A stretch of DNA of 64,000 nt from JAWLHU01 sp041690255 (GCA_041690255.1 JAWLHU010000015.1:62001-126000); one strand, 5' to 3'. Counted from the first letter of the stretch, positions 17,080 through 26,439 are shown. Translations and numbers: made by a program. Notes: generated from the sequence alone by a model not told the origin.

Positions 17080-17111
17080 GGAAGGAGGCAGGCAGCGGGA
17101 GGTTTTGCGCG

Positions 17112-18635
17112 TTGGAGGCTATTGAACTCGGCGGACACCTGACACTTCAGGATGTGGTAGCAGTCGCCCGGCATGGGGCGCCCGTACAGATCGGTCCCGT
17201 GGCGCGGGAGCAGGTGAAGCGCGCTCGTACCATGGTTGATCATCTGGTCGCGGCGCGGCGCCCGGTGTACGGTATCACCACCGGTTTCGGCAAGTTTAGC
17301 GATGTGATCATATCTTCTGATGAGACGGCACTGCTCCAGCGCAACCTGATCATGAGTCACGCGTGTGGCGTGGGCGACCCCTTGGATCTGGAGGTCGCCC
17401 GCGCCATGATGCTCTTACGGGCCCAGGCGCTCTCCCGCGGTCACTCGGGAATCACGCTGGAGACACTGGAACTGCTTGTCGCCATGCTGAACACCGGGGT
17501 GACCCCCGTTGTGCCCGAGCAGGGCTCCCTGGGCGCTAGTGGCGACCTCGCTCCGTTGGCCCACATGTGCCTCCCCCTGCTGGGGCTGGGTGAGGCATTC
17601 TTTCGCGGCCAGCGCATGAGTGGTTACGAAGCGCTTCAGCGGGCGGGGCTGAAGCCGGTCGTCCTCTCCGCCAAGGAGGGGCTGGCGCTGATCAACGGCA
17701 CCCAGGCCATGACGGGCATTAGCAGCCTTGTCCTGCACGATGCGCTCAATCTGCTGAAGGTGGCAGACATTGCGGCCTCACTCACCGCCGAGGCGCTCGG
17801 AGCGATCCCGGCCGCGTGGGACCCCCGCATTCAGGCGCTGCGGGTTCACCCGGGACAGGCTGTTGCGGCGGCCAACCTGCGCCGCATGGTCGACGGCTCC
17901 GGCCTTACCACCGAACCCGGCGAGGTCCGAACCCAGGACCCTTACACCCTGCGCTGCATTCCGCAGGTGCACGGGGCCAGCCGTACAGCCATCGCCCATG
18001 TAGCCGATGTGCTGGGCTGGGAACTGAACGCCGTGACCGACAACCCGCTCCTCTTCCCCGAGGAGAACGATGTGATCTCCGGCGGCAACTTCCACGGCCA
18101 GCCGGTCGCCCTCGCCATGGATTACATGGGGATTGCGCTCTCGGAGTTGGCGAACATATCGGAGAGAAGGATTGAGCGGCTGGTCAACCCACAACTCTCC
18201 GGCCTGCCCGCCTTCCTGATCAACCAGGGCGGCCTCAACTCAGGGCTGATGATCCCGCAGTACACGGCGGCCTCGCTGGTGAGTGAGAACAAGGTGTGGG
18301 CACATCCGGCATCGGTCGACTCAATCCCGTCCAGTGCCAACCAGGAAGACCACGTCTCCATGGGCACTACGGCCGCCCGCAAGGCGCGCAAGATCCTGGC
18401 CAACGTGCAGCGGGTGCTGGCGATCGAACTGCTCTGCGCCGCCCAAGCGATTGAGTTCGTGGACAGCCGGGCCCTGGCCCCGGCCACCCGGGCGGCGTAC
18501 AAGGCGATTCGGGAGCGGGTGGCGCCGTTGGACGAGGACCGGGTGCTGGCCCCCGATATGGAAGAACTGGCCCGGCTCGTACGGAGCGGTGAGCTGGTCG
18601 CCGCGATTGAGTCTGTCGCTGGGCCGTTGGAGTAG
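17112..18635 (+). CDS. hutH: Histidine ammonia-lyase
   Basis: HutH removes ammonia from histidine to give urocanate. The 507-aa product has the expected length and the MIO-forming Ala-Ser-Gly at residues 142-144 in GSLGASGDLAPLAH. Other family features include YGITTGFGKFSD near 53, the SANQEDHVSMGT loop near 410 and NPLLFPEEND near 310. The start is TTG 17112, with GGGAGG 9 bases upstream. It is the first gene of a tight same-strand run (gap to hutU about 39 bases by the chosen start) covering the whole route from histidine to glutamate. Confidence 0.97.
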   Translation: MEAIELGGHLTLQDVVAVARHGAPVQIGPVAREQVKRARTMVDHLVAARRPVYGITTGFGKFSDVIISSDETALLQRNLIMSHACGVGDPLDLEVARAMMLLRAQALSRGHSGITLETLELLVAMLNTGVTPVVPEQGSLGASGDLAPLAHMCLPLLGLGEAFFRGQRMSGYEALQRAGLKPVVLSAKEGLALINGTQAMTGISSLVLHDALNLLKVADIAASLTAEALGAIPAAWDPRIQALRVHPGQAVAAANLRRMVDGSGLTTEPGEVRTQDPYTLRCIPQVHGASRTAIAHVADVLGWELNAVTDNPLLFPEENDVISGGNFHGQPVALAMDYMGIALSELANISERRIERLVNPQLSGLPAFLINQGGLNSGLMIPQYTAASLVSENKVWAHPASVDSIPSSANQEDHVSMGTTAARKARKILANVQRVLAIELLCAAQAIEFVDSRALAPATRAAYKAIRERVAPLDEDRVLAPDMEELARLVRSGELVAAIESVAGPLE

Positions 18636-18674
18636 GCCACATTGGCTGCCATGAATGGTAAGGGGGAATCTGAA

Positions 18675-20324
18675 TTGACTCATGTAGTGCGTGCCCCGCG
18701 GGGAACCGAACTCTCCTGTAAGGGGTGGCAGCAAGAGGCTGCGCTCCGCATGCTCATGAACAACCTGGACCCCGAGGTGGCCGAGCGACCGGAGGACCTG
18801 GTCGTCTACGGCGGGCGGGGCAAGGCAGCCCGGTCCTGGGAAGCGTTCGATGCGATCGTCAAGGCGCTCCGTAACCTGGAGAACGATGAGACTCTGCTTG
18901 TCCAGTCTGGCAAGCCGGTCGCTGTCTTCCGGACCCACCCGAACTCACCGCGGGTCCTGATTGCCAACTCCAACCTCGTCCCCCACTGGGGCACCTGGGA
19001 CCACTTCTGGGATCTGGAGAAGAAGGGCCTGATCATGTACGGCCAGATGACCGCCGGCTCCTGGATCTACATTGGCACCCAGGGGATCCTCCAGGGCACC
19101 TATGAGACCTTTGCCGAGGCGGCCCGCCAGAAGTTCGGCGGGACCCTGAAGGGCCGTCTCACGCTCACCGCCGGCCTCGGTGGTATGGGTGGCGCCCAGC
19201 CGCTGGCCGTCACCATGAACGAGGGCGTCGCAATCGTCGTCGAGGTAGACGAGTCCCGCATTCAGCGCCGGGTGGACCATCGGTACCTGGACGTCATGGT
19301 CCGCACGCTGGACGACGCCCTCACCCTCGCCAAGGATGCCATGGCCAAGGGCCAGCCCCTTTCCATCGGCCTGCTTGGCAACGCCGCCGAGATCTTCCCC
19401 GAGTTCGTCCGCCGGGGGATCATTCCCGATGCCGTAACCGACCAGACCTCCGCTCACGACCCCCTCAACGGCTACGTCCCCGCCGGTCTCACCCTGGAGG
19501 AGGCCCTGACACTCCGCCAGTCCGATCCCGAGGAGTATATCCGCCGGGCGAAGGCCTCCATGGTCACCCACGTCCAGGCCATGCTCGACCTGCAGAAGGC
19601 CGGAGCGGTCGTCTTCGACTACGGCAACAACATCCGCCAGGTCGCCTACGAGCAGGGGCTGACCAACGCCTTCGACTTCCCCGGCTTTGTGCCCGCCTTC
19701 ATTCGCCCGCTCTTCTGCGAGGGCAAGGGCCCGTTCCGCTGGGCGGCGCTCTCCGGCGACCCGGAGGATATCATGAAGACCGACAAGGCGATCATGGAAC
19801 TCTTCCCCGAGGACCAGGCACTCCACCGCTGGCTGACCATGGCCGAAGAGAGGGTCCACTTCCAGGGGCTCCCCGCCCGCATCTGCTGGCTGGGCTACGG
19901 TGAGCGGGTGAAGGCCGGCCTCAAGTTCAACGAAATGGTCGCCAGTGGCGAACTCAAGGCGCCGATCGTCATTGGGCGCGACCATCTGGATGCCGGCTCC
20001 GTCGCCTCCCCCAATCGGGAGACCGAGGGCATGATCGATGGTTCCGATGCAATCGCCGACTGGCCGCTGCTGAACGCCCTGGTAAACACCGCAGCCGGTG
20101 CGACCTGGATCTCCATCCACCATGGTGGGGGTGTCGGAATCGGCTACTCCCAGCACGCCGGCATGGTCGTCGTGGCAGACGGTACGCCCGATGCCGCCCT
20201 TCGGCTGGAGCGGGTCCTGACCACCGACCCCGGCATGGGTGTCGCCCGCCATGTCGACGCTGGCTATGACAAGGCGATCCAGGTGGCCAGGGAGCGGGGC
20301 GTTCGTATTCCGATGATGGAGTAA
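18675..20324 (+). CDS. hutU: Urocanate hydratase
   Basis: HutU hydrates urocanate to imidazolonepropionate using tightly bound NAD+ as electrophile. The 549-aa product matches the family along its length: GTELSCKGWQQEAALRMLMN and NLDPEVAERPEDLVVYGG near the start, GGMGGAQPLAVTMN in the NAD-binding core, QTSAHDPLNGYVP and a conserved Cys in ARICWLGYGER near 400. TTG 18675 aligns with the normal family N-terminus and has AGGGGGA 5-8 bases upstream; ATG 18651 would add eight residues. The methyltransferase gene follows after 12 bases. Confidence 0.96.
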   Translation: MTHVVRAPRGTELSCKGWQQEAALRMLMNNLDPEVAERPEDLVVYGGRGKAARSWEAFDAIVKALRNLENDETLLVQSGKPVAVFRTHPNSPRVLIANSNLVPHWGTWDHFWDLEKKGLIMYGQMTAGSWIYIGTQGILQGTYETFAEAARQKFGGTLKGRLTLTAGLGGMGGAQPLAVTMNEGVAIVVEVDESRIQRRVDHRYLDVMVRTLDDALTLAKDAMAKGQPLSIGLLGNAAEIFPEFVRRGIIPDAVTDQTSAHDPLNGYVPAGLTLEEALTLRQSDPEEYIRRAKASMVTHVQAMLDLQKAGAVVFDYGNNIRQVAYEQGLTNAFDFPGFVPAFIRPLFCEGKGPFRWAALSGDPEDIMKTDKAIMELFPEDQALHRWLTMAEERVHFQGLPARICWLGYGERVKAGLKFNEMVASGELKAPIVIGRDHLDAGSVASPNRETEGMIDGSDAIADWPLLNALVNTAAGATWISIHHGGGVGIGYSQHAGMVVVADGTPDAALRLERVLTTDPGMGVARHVDAGYDKAIQVARERGVRIPMME

Positions 20325-20336
20325 GGCGGCGATCCC

Positions 20337-21119
20337 ATGAGTAGCTTCAACTTTGATCGCGTCTCTCACAAGTACGATGAGACCCGCGGCCTCCCACCGG
20401 GCGTACCCGAGCACATAGCCCGGTGGGTCCTCTCCCGCCTGCCCCTGGATCCGGCGATCGTCGAGATCGGCGTGGGGACTGGGCGGATTGCCCTGCCCTT
20501 CATTCAGGCTAGCGTCCGCTTCACCGGCTTCGACATCTCCGAAAAGATGACCGCCCAGCTCTTTGAGAAACTGGGCGGCGACATGCAACAGGCGGAGATT
20601 CGGCTCCATGATATCAGTGAGTCGATCCCCCTGCCCGACAAGAGCCAGGATGCCGTGATCGCTGTTCACATCCTCCATCTGGTGGATGCGGTCAAGGTCC
20701 TACCCCATGTGAGGCGGGTACTCAAGCCAGGTGGCGTCCTGATCTGGGGCTACGAGCACAGCGATGACGGGAACCCGCACAAGCGACTGCGGGACCGCTT
20801 CAACGCCGAGGCAGCGTCCCTGGGCTACCGGAAGCGGGACTTCCGCGCCACCCCGGGGCGGGCCCTGCTGGCCGAATGGGGCGCTTCGGTCTCCCAGCAT
20901 GTCGTGGCGACCTGGTCGAAGGAGCAGTCGCTGCGCGAGCATCTGGACCGGCTACGGGGACGCGTTCAGTCATCTACCTGGAGCATGACCGATGAGCAGA
21001 ATCAGATCGCGGCAGACCGTGTCGAGACGTGGGCGACCGAAGAGTTTGGTGATCTGGACCGTCCCCTGACTGATGAGCGCAGATTCGTCATAGACTGGTA
21101 TGTGCTAGGAGGAACCTGA
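20337..21119 (+). CDS. Class I SAM-dependent methyltransferase inside the hut operon
   Basis: A 260-aa protein with a Rossmann-type SAM site: motif I VEIGVGTGRI (residues 42-51), FTGFDIS (motif II region), DAVIAVHILHLV (motif IV) and LKPGGVLIWG (motif VI-like). It resembles UbiE/BioC-type small-molecule methyltransferases. The substrate is unknown. It is embedded between hutU and ftcD with 12- and 4-base gaps, so it is expressed with histidine degradation, yet no methylation step is known in that pathway. Possible substrates include histidine or imidazole derivatives; this is a guess. Confidence 0.85.
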   Translation: MSSFNFDRVSHKYDETRGLPPGVPEHIARWVLSRLPLDPAIVEIGVGTGRIALPFIQASVRFTGFDISEKMTAQLFEKLGGDMQQAEIRLHDISESIPLPDKSQDAVIAVHILHLVDAVKVLPHVRRVLKPGGVLIWGYEHSDDGNPHKRLRDRFNAEAASLGYRKRDFRATPGRALLAEWGASVSQHVVATWSKEQSLREHLDRLRGRVQSSTWSMTDEQNQIAADRVETWATEEFGDLDRPLTDERRFVIDWYVLGGT

Positions 21120-21123
21120 GGCC

Positions 21124-22023
21124 ATGGACCAGAATGCGATTATTGAGTGCGTACCCAATTTTAGCGAGGGCCGCCGGCCCGAAGTGATCGAAGCGATTGC
21201 CGGCGCCATCGCGGCGCAGGGTGTGAAACTCCTCTCCGTCTCTGCGGACGCCGACCACAACCGGACCGTTGTCACCTTTGTGGGCAACCCAGAGGCAGTG
21301 GTCCGAGCCGCCCTGCGCGGCGCCGAGGTGGCGGCAAAGCTGATTGACCTGACCCAGCACCAGGGAAATCATCCGCGCATGGGTGCCACCGATGTGATTC
21401 CCTTTATCCCCATCAGCGGGGCGGACATGAAGGACTGCGTCGCCCTGGCGAAGCACGTGGGCGAGGAACTCGGCAAGATGGGCATCCCTGTCTTCCTCTA
21501 CGAGGAGGCAGCCACACGCCCTGAGCGCCGCAACCTGGCCGATGTCCGTCGCGGCGAGTTCGAGGGACTGCGGGAGAAGATTGGCACCGACCCCGCCAAG
21601 ACGCCCGACTTTGGGCCGGACGCCATTCATCCCACCGCAGGCTGCACCGCTGTGGGCGCCCGCATGCCGCTGATCGCCTTCAATGTCAACCTGGGTACCA
21701 GCGACCTGGATATCGCCAAGAAGATCGCCAAGGCGATCCGTGGTTCCAGCGGCGGCCTTGTGGGCTGCAAGGCCCTGGGCATCCCCCTGGCCGAGCGGAA
21801 CCAGGTCCAGGTCTCCATGAACATGGTGAACTTCAAAGATACCCCCTTACACCGCGCCTTTGAACTGATCCGCCTGGAGGCGGAGCGCTATGGCGTGTCG
21901 GTGGTGGGGTCTGAGATTGTCGGCCTCGTGCCGATGGATGCTCTGGTTGGTGTCGCCCGACACTACCTGCGACTGGAGGGTTTCAAATCGGACCAGGTAC
22001 TCGAAAAGCGACTCATGGAGTGA
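21124..22023 (+). CDS. ftcD: Glutamate formimidoyltransferase
   Basis: Transfers the formimino group of N-formimino-glutamate to tetrahydrofolate, releasing glutamate. The 299-aa protein contains ECVPNFSEGRRPEVIEAI at its start, DADHNRTVVTF, HPRMGATDVIPFIP and GARMPLIAFNVNLGT, all typical of the formiminotransferase N- and C-subdomains. The cyclodeaminase domain fused in animals is here a separate gene (23373-24020). The absence of hutF and hutG in the window and presence of this gene point to the folate-linked branch of histidine degradation. Its stop overlaps GTG/ATG codons before hutI. Confidence 0.95.
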   Translation: MDQNAIIECVPNFSEGRRPEVIEAIAGAIAAQGVKLLSVSADADHNRTVVTFVGNPEAVVRAALRGAEVAAKLIDLTQHQGNHPRMGATDVIPFIPISGADMKDCVALAKHVGEELGKMGIPVFLYEEAATRPERRNLADVRRGEFEGLREKIGTDPAKTPDFGPDAIHPTAGCTAVGARMPLIAFNVNLGTSDLDIAKKIAKAIRGSSGGLVGCKALGIPLAERNQVQVSMNMVNFKDTPLHRAFELIRLEAERYGVSVVGSEIVGLVPMDALVGVARHYLRLEGFKSDQVLEKRLME

Positions 22024-22028
22024 TGTCC

Positions 22029-23363
22029 ATGGAGACTCGTACCGAGTTGGAGAGCGTGGCAAGTCTGCGCCCGCCCGAGCAGACCGTCCCCGAGATCGAC
22101 CTGCTGATCATCGGGGCCGGTGAGCTTGTCACCATGGCGGGCGGGCCTCGCCGCGGCCCGCTGCTGAAGGAGGTCCAGGCGATCAGGGGCGGCGCCCTGG
22201 CTGCCAAGGACGGCGTGATTGTGGATGTCGGCCCGACAGAAGAGGTGCTTGCCCGGGTCCAGACCGGGCCCGGAACCCGGATTATTGATGCCCGGGGAAG
22301 GGCGGTGATCCCCGGCCTTGTCGACCCGCACACCCATACCTGCTTCGCCGGCGACCGGGCCGAGGAGTTCGCCCTGCGCCTGGCGGGGGCTACATACCAG
22401 GAACTCGCAGCCCGGGGTGGTGGGATCCTCTCCACCGTGCGGGCCACTCGGGAGGCCACCCAGGCCGCCCTGGTCGACGCGGGCCTGAAGCGGCTTGACG
22501 CCATGGCTCTCACCGGCACGACCACGGTCGAGATCAAGTCCGGCTATGGTCTGACCACGGCCGACGAGATCAAGCAGTTGCGGGCAATCCGGGAGATGTC
22601 CCGGCGGCATCCGCTGGACATTGTCCCGACCTTCATGGGCGCCCATGAGGTGCCCCCGGAGTACCGGGAGCGGCGCGAGGCGTTCGTCAATCTACTCGTG
22701 AACGAGATGCTCCCCGCGGTGGCCGCAGAGCCCGGCCTGGCTCAGTATGTCGATGTCTTTACCGAAAAAGGCGTCTTCTCGGTTGATGAGTCCCGCCAGA
22801 TCCTAGAGAAGGCGAAGGAACTCGGCTTCAGGGTGAAGGTCCACGCCGATGAACTTTCCGACCTGGGCGGCTCCGCCCTTGCTGCTGAGTTGGGGGCCGC
22901 CAGCGCCGACCACCTCCTCTTCGCCAACGACGCAGACCTCTCCGCCATGGCCGATGCCGGCACGGTTGCCGTCTGCCTGCCCGGCACCGCCTTCTGCCTC
23001 ATGAACGTACCCTATGCCAACGCCCGGCGCATGATCGACCTGGGCTGCACGGTCGCCCTGGCCAGCGACTTCAACCCCGGGTCCTGTCCGGCCTACGCCA
23101 TGCCGTTCATCATGACCCTGGCCTGCATGCACATGAAGCTGGACCCCAGCGAAGCGCTTGCAGCGGCGACGATCAACGCAGCAGCCGCGATCGGCATGCA
23201 GACCAGGGTCGGCTCGCTGGAGGTCGGCAAACAGGCCGACGCCGTGATCCTGGACCTGCCCAGCCACCGGCACATCCCCTATCGTATGGGCCAGGGTGTC
23301 GTGGCCTGTGTCATTAAGAAAGGCCGCCTGCTGGTCGAAGAGGGGCGGCTCCTCAGGAGGTAG
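22029..23363 (+). CDS. hutI: Imidazolonepropionase
   Basis: HutI opens the ring of imidazolone-5-propionate to give N-formimino-glutamate. The product (444 aa from ATG 22029) is an amidohydrolase with PGLVDPHTHTCFAGDRAEEF near 95 (metal-binding His pair), TVEIKSGYGLTTADE near 165, FMGAHEVPPEY near 205, KVHADELSDLGG near 270 and SDFNPGSCPAYAMP near 345. GTG 22020 and ATG 22023 overlap the ftcD stop; ATG 22029 has GGAG 8 bases upstream and is preferred. In gene order it follows ftcD although it acts before it. Confidence 0.95.
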   Translation: METRTELESVASLRPPEQTVPEIDLLIIGAGELVTMAGGPRRGPLLKEVQAIRGGALAAKDGVIVDVGPTEEVLARVQTGPGTRIIDARGRAVIPGLVDPHTHTCFAGDRAEEFALRLAGATYQELAARGGGILSTVRATREATQAALVDAGLKRLDAMALTGTTTVEIKSGYGLTTADEIKQLRAIREMSRRHPLDIVPTFMGAHEVPPEYRERREAFVNLLVNEMLPAVAAEPGLAQYVDVFTEKGVFSVDESRQILEKAKELGFRVKVHADELSDLGGSALAAELGAASADHLLFANDADLSAMADAGTVAVCLPGTAFCLMNVPYANARRMIDLGCTVALASDFNPGSCPAYAMPFIMTLACMHMKLDPSEALAAATINAAAAIGMQTRVGSLEVGKQADAVILDLPSHRHIPYRMGQGVVACVIKKGRLLVEEGRLLRR

Positions 23364-23372
23364 CAGCGACGA

Positions 23373-24020
23373 ATGCGCACGAAAGAGCAAACGATTGAGG
23401 CCTTCTGCTCCCAACTGGCGGCCGGAACGCCGGCACCCGGGGGTGGAGCGGCGGCGGCTGTGATTGGGGCCATGGGCGCCTCCCTGGTCGCCATGGTAGC
23501 AGGCCTGACCGTAGGCCGCGAGAAGTACGCCGCCGTGAACGATGAAATGCTCCATGCCCAGGAGGCGGGGAACCGGGAGGCCGAAACCCTCCTGGCTTGC
23601 GCCGATGAGGACCAGGAGGCGTTCAACCAGGTCATGGCTGCCTTCGCCCTGCCCAAGTCCACGGACGAGGAGAAGAAGGCCCGGACCCGGGCCGTCCAGT
23701 CCGGGTACCAGGTCGCCACCCGCTCACCGCTCAAGACCATGGAGCACTGCCTGACCACCATGCGCTACGCCCTGACCGTGGCGGAGAAGGGGAACCCCAA
23801 TGCCCTCTCCGACGGCTACGTCGCCTTCCTGGCTGCATCCGCCGGGTTTGAGGGCGCACTGTGGAATGTGGCCATCAATCTCGGTAGCCTGAAGGACGAG
23901 GGCTTCAAGAATGAGGCCCTGGCCGAAGTAAACCGCCTCCGCACCGAAAAAGCCGAGATCGAGCGGGCAATCTATGCCTTGACGCCAGATCCCGTAGTCC
24001 GTTTTTTGGGCGCGAAATAG
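23373..24020 (+). CDS. Formimidoyltetrahydrofolate cyclodeaminase
   Basis: A 215-aa helical protein of the cyclodeaminase/cyclohydrolase family, starting 9 bases after hutI. It contains the signature FCSQLAAGTPAPGGGAAAAV near residues 11-30 and helices rich in Ala and Glu. It converts 5-formimino-THF to 5,10-methenyl-THF with release of ammonia. Together with FtcD and the following formate-THF ligase it feeds the C2 of the histidine ring into folate one-carbon pools. A methenyl-THF cyclohydrolase function (FchA) is the main alternative within the same family; operon position supports the deaminase. Confidence 0.9.
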   Translation: MRTKEQTIEAFCSQLAAGTPAPGGGAAAAVIGAMGASLVAMVAGLTVGREKYAAVNDEMLHAQEAGNREAETLLACADEDQEAFNQVMAAFALPKSTDEEKKARTRAVQSGYQVATRSPLKTMEHCLTTMRYALTVAEKGNPNALSDGYVAFLAASAGFEGALWNVAINLGSLKDEGFKNEALAEVNRLRTEKAEIERAIYALTPDPVVRFLGAK

Positions 24021-24162
24021 GCTCTGTGGCCCATGTTGCGCCTGTGGCAACTATGTGACAATACTTGTGCCAGCGATCACGACGGCTCAAGGGGAACGCG
24101 CACGGCTTGTATAGTCGTGGCCTCTTCTCCACCCCGCAAGAGCGCTAAGGAGGAATCGCATC

Positions 24163-25833
24163 GTGCTGTCTGACATCGAAATTGCCCAGGCTGCCAAACT
24201 GTCCCCGATTACGGATGTGGCCAAGCAGATCGGTCTGGAGGGCGACGACCTGGAACTGTACGGGAAGTACAAGGCCAAGATCGCCCCGGAAGTCTGGCAT
24301 CGCGTCAAGGGTAATCCCGACGGCAAGCTGATCCTCGTCACCGCCATCAGCCCAACCCCGGCCGGCGAGGGCAAGACTACAGTTACCATCGGCCTTGGTC
24401 AGGCGCTCCCCAAGATCGGTAAGAAGTCCATGATCGCCCTGCGTGAGCCCTCGCTCGGTCCGGCCTTCGGTGTCAAGGGCGGGGCAGCCGGCGGCGGGTA
24501 CTCACAGGTCGTCCCCATGGATGATATCAACCTGCACTTTACCGGTGACTTCCACGCCATTACCACGGCCAACAACCTGCTCTCGGCCATGATCGACAAC
24601 CACCTGCAGCAGGGGAATGCCCTGAACCTCGACCCGCGCCAGATCACCTTCAAGCGGGTCATGGACATGAACGACCGGGCCCTCCGCAACATGATTCTCG
24701 GCCTGGGTGGCAAGACGAACGGCGTGCCCCGCCAGGAAGAGTTCATGATCACGCCCGCATCGGAAGTGATGGCTACCCTCTGCCTGGCCGATGACCTGAT
24801 GGACCTCAAGCAGCGCCTCGGCCAGATCATCGTCGGCTACACCTACGAGGGCACCCCGGTCCGGGCGCATCAGCTAAACGCCCAGGGCGCCATGGCTGTC
24901 GTGCTGAAGGACGCCATTAAGCCGAACCTGGTCCAGACCCTGGAGCACACCCCGGCCTTCGTCCACGGCGGCCCCTTCGCCAACATTGCCCATGGCTGCA
25001 ACACGATCACAGCGACCAAGCTCGCCCTGAAGCTGGCGGACTACGTGGTGACCGAGGCGGGCTTCGGCGCTGACCTGGGTGCGGAGAAGTTCGTTGACAT
25101 TAAGTGCCGGCTGGGCGGCGTGAAGCCCTCCGCTGTCGTCCTTGTCGCCACCATTCGCTCCCTCAAGATGCACGGCGGCCTGAAGAAGGACGAGTTGACC
25201 ACGGAGAACCTGGAGGCTCTTCGCAAGGGCGCCACCAACATGCAGCGCCATCTGCGGAACGTGACCCAGGTCTACGGCCTGCCTGCCGTGGTGGCGATCA
25301 ACCGCTTCCCGGCTGACACCGAGGCTGAGATCGGGCTGATCAAGGAGCTGGCCGAGGAGGCCGGCGGCACGGCGGTCCTGACCGAGGTCTTCACCAAGGG
25401 CGGCGAGGGCGGTGTTGCCCTGGCCAAGCACGTGGTCGAGCTATGCGACCAGCCCAACAACTTCTCCTTCGTCTACGAGACCGAGGAGAGCCTGAAGACC
25501 AAGATCGGGAAGGTGGCCACGAAGGTCTACGGTGCCGACGGCGTCGACTTCACCAAGGAGGCCGAGCGCATGCTGAAGAAGCTCCAGAAGGAGGGCTTCG
25601 GCACCGCCCCGGTCTGCATCGCCAAGACTCAGTACTCCTTCTCCGACGATCCCAAACTGCTCGGTGCTCCGTCCGGCTGGCGCCTGACGGTCCGTGAGGT
25701 CCGGCCCAGCGCCGGTGCGGGCTTCGTGGTCGCCATTACCGGCGAGATCATGACCATGCCGGGCCTGCCCCCGGTCCCGGCGGCAGAGAAGATCGATATT
25801 GATGAGGAAGGCCGTATCTACGGGCTCTTCTAG
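24163..25833 (+). CDS. fhs: Formate-tetrahydrofolate ligase
   Basis: Interconverts formate, ATP and THF with 10-formyl-THF. The 556-aa product shows the P-loop TPAGEGKTTVTIGLGQAL near residues 67-84, SLGPAFGVKGGAAGGGYSQV near 99-118 and LHFTGDFHAITTANNLL near 127. The GTG start has TAAGGAGGAAT about 8 bases upstream. The 142-base gap after the cyclodeaminase allows a separate promoter, but none with good consensus was found. In histidine degradation it could run backwards, making ATP from formyl-THF, as in other histidine- or purine-fermenting Bacillota. Confidence 0.97.
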   Translation: MLSDIEIAQAAKLSPITDVAKQIGLEGDDLELYGKYKAKIAPEVWHRVKGNPDGKLILVTAISPTPAGEGKTTVTIGLGQALPKIGKKSMIALREPSLGPAFGVKGGAAGGGYSQVVPMDDINLHFTGDFHAITTANNLLSAMIDNHLQQGNALNLDPRQITFKRVMDMNDRALRNMILGLGGKTNGVPRQEEFMITPASEVMATLCLADDLMDLKQRLGQIIVGYTYEGTPVRAHQLNAQGAMAVVLKDAIKPNLVQTLEHTPAFVHGGPFANIAHGCNTITATKLALKLADYVVTEAGFGADLGAEKFVDIKCRLGGVKPSAVVLVATIRSLKMHGGLKKDELTTENLEALRKGATNMQRHLRNVTQVYGLPAVVAINRFPADTEAEIGLIKELAEEAGGTAVLTEVFTKGGEGGVALAKHVVELCDQPNNFSFVYETEESLKTKIGKVATKVYGADGVDFTKEAERMLKKLQKEGFGTAPVCIAKTQYSFSDDPKLLGAPSGWRLTVREVRPSAGAGFVVAITGEIMTMPGLPPVPAAEKIDIDEEGRIYGLF

Positions 25834-25846
25834 CCGAGAAACAGGT

Positions 25847-25883
25847 AAGAGGCGTCCCCTTGCAGGGCAGGGGGGCGCCTCTT
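25847..25883 (+). terminator. Terminator of fhs
   Basis: AAGAGGCG-T-CCCC pairs with GGGG-G-CGCCTCTT, followed by TTGCTTGC. It ends the hut-fhs block. Confidence 0.85.
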
Positions 25884-26188
25884 TTGCTTGCAGCCGATGG
25901 CGAAAGGCACCCTCCGAGCCGCTGTGACTGCTTTTTTGCCCACCTTGCAAAACTGCAAGCGTGGCGCAAGCCAATGCGATAGGTGCCGGCGCCCCCGGTC
26001 TTTATACTCAGCTATGGAACGACGCTTCGAGCGAAAGGGGGTCACCCGTGATGCCGATCCGCTGGACCTGTTCTGGCGCCCTGGCCGGCCTGGCGGAGCG
26101 CTCATGAGTCTCATCCTTATGACCGGTGCCGCTCCCTGGCTGGCTCGCAGGCATATCACTCAAGACCCTTGTAGGAGGACCCAACTTC
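25884..26188 (+). other. Intergenic region with hairpin and tiny ORFs
   Basis: About 305 bases before a 61-aa gene. CTTGCA/TGCAAG flank a 4-base loop near 25944-25960, and TATACT near 26002 could be a -10 element without a good -35. An 18-codon ORF at 26051-26107 has AAGGGGGTCACC ahead of it and overlaps the start of a 32-codon ORF (26104-26202) by ATGA. Neither resembles a known protein; a short leader is possible. Confidence 0.35.
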
Positions 26189-26374
26189 ATGATGAGGCGT
26201 AAGGAGACCGCTGGCGTCCATGGCAAGCCGCTAGTGGTCATCTCCTCCGACCAGATCGAGGGGATCCACGTTCACGAAATGGCCCTGTTCGTGCCCTTGA
26301 AGGAGTTCGCCGCGGCCTCCGGCCTGGAGCACAAGATGGACGCCGAGAAGGGCGTCATCGGGTTCGCAAAGTAG
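26189..26374 (+). CDS. Small single stalk-domain-like protein
   Basis: A 61-aa protein starting at ATG 26189, 10 bases after AGGAGG. Its C-terminal half, FVPLKEFAAASGLEHKMDAE, matches the repeat of copper amine oxidase N-terminal (stalk) domains: V-P-L-(R/K)-x3-A-x2-G-x3-W/M-D. It has no signal peptide and only one and a half strands before the motif, so it may be a minimal stalk module or a relic. The next gene, 65 bases on, carries two full motifs of the same domain, which makes the resemblance more credible. Confidence 0.6.
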   Translation: MMRRKETAGVHGKPLVVISSDQIEGIHVHEMALFVPLKEFAAASGLEHKMDAEKGVIGFAK

Positions 26375-26439
26375 TCCGCCTGCGGAGCGCCCGAAGTGCA
26401 GCCGGGCGTTCCACTCCAGTCGTGTGAGGAGGGATCTCT

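Noticed and set aside
18945..20678. Long open frame of 577 codons on the minus strand opposite hutU
   Set aside because: It is antisense to a clearly identified gene, its product is rich in Gly, Asp, Val and His as expected for the antisense shadow of GC-rich codons, and it matches no family.
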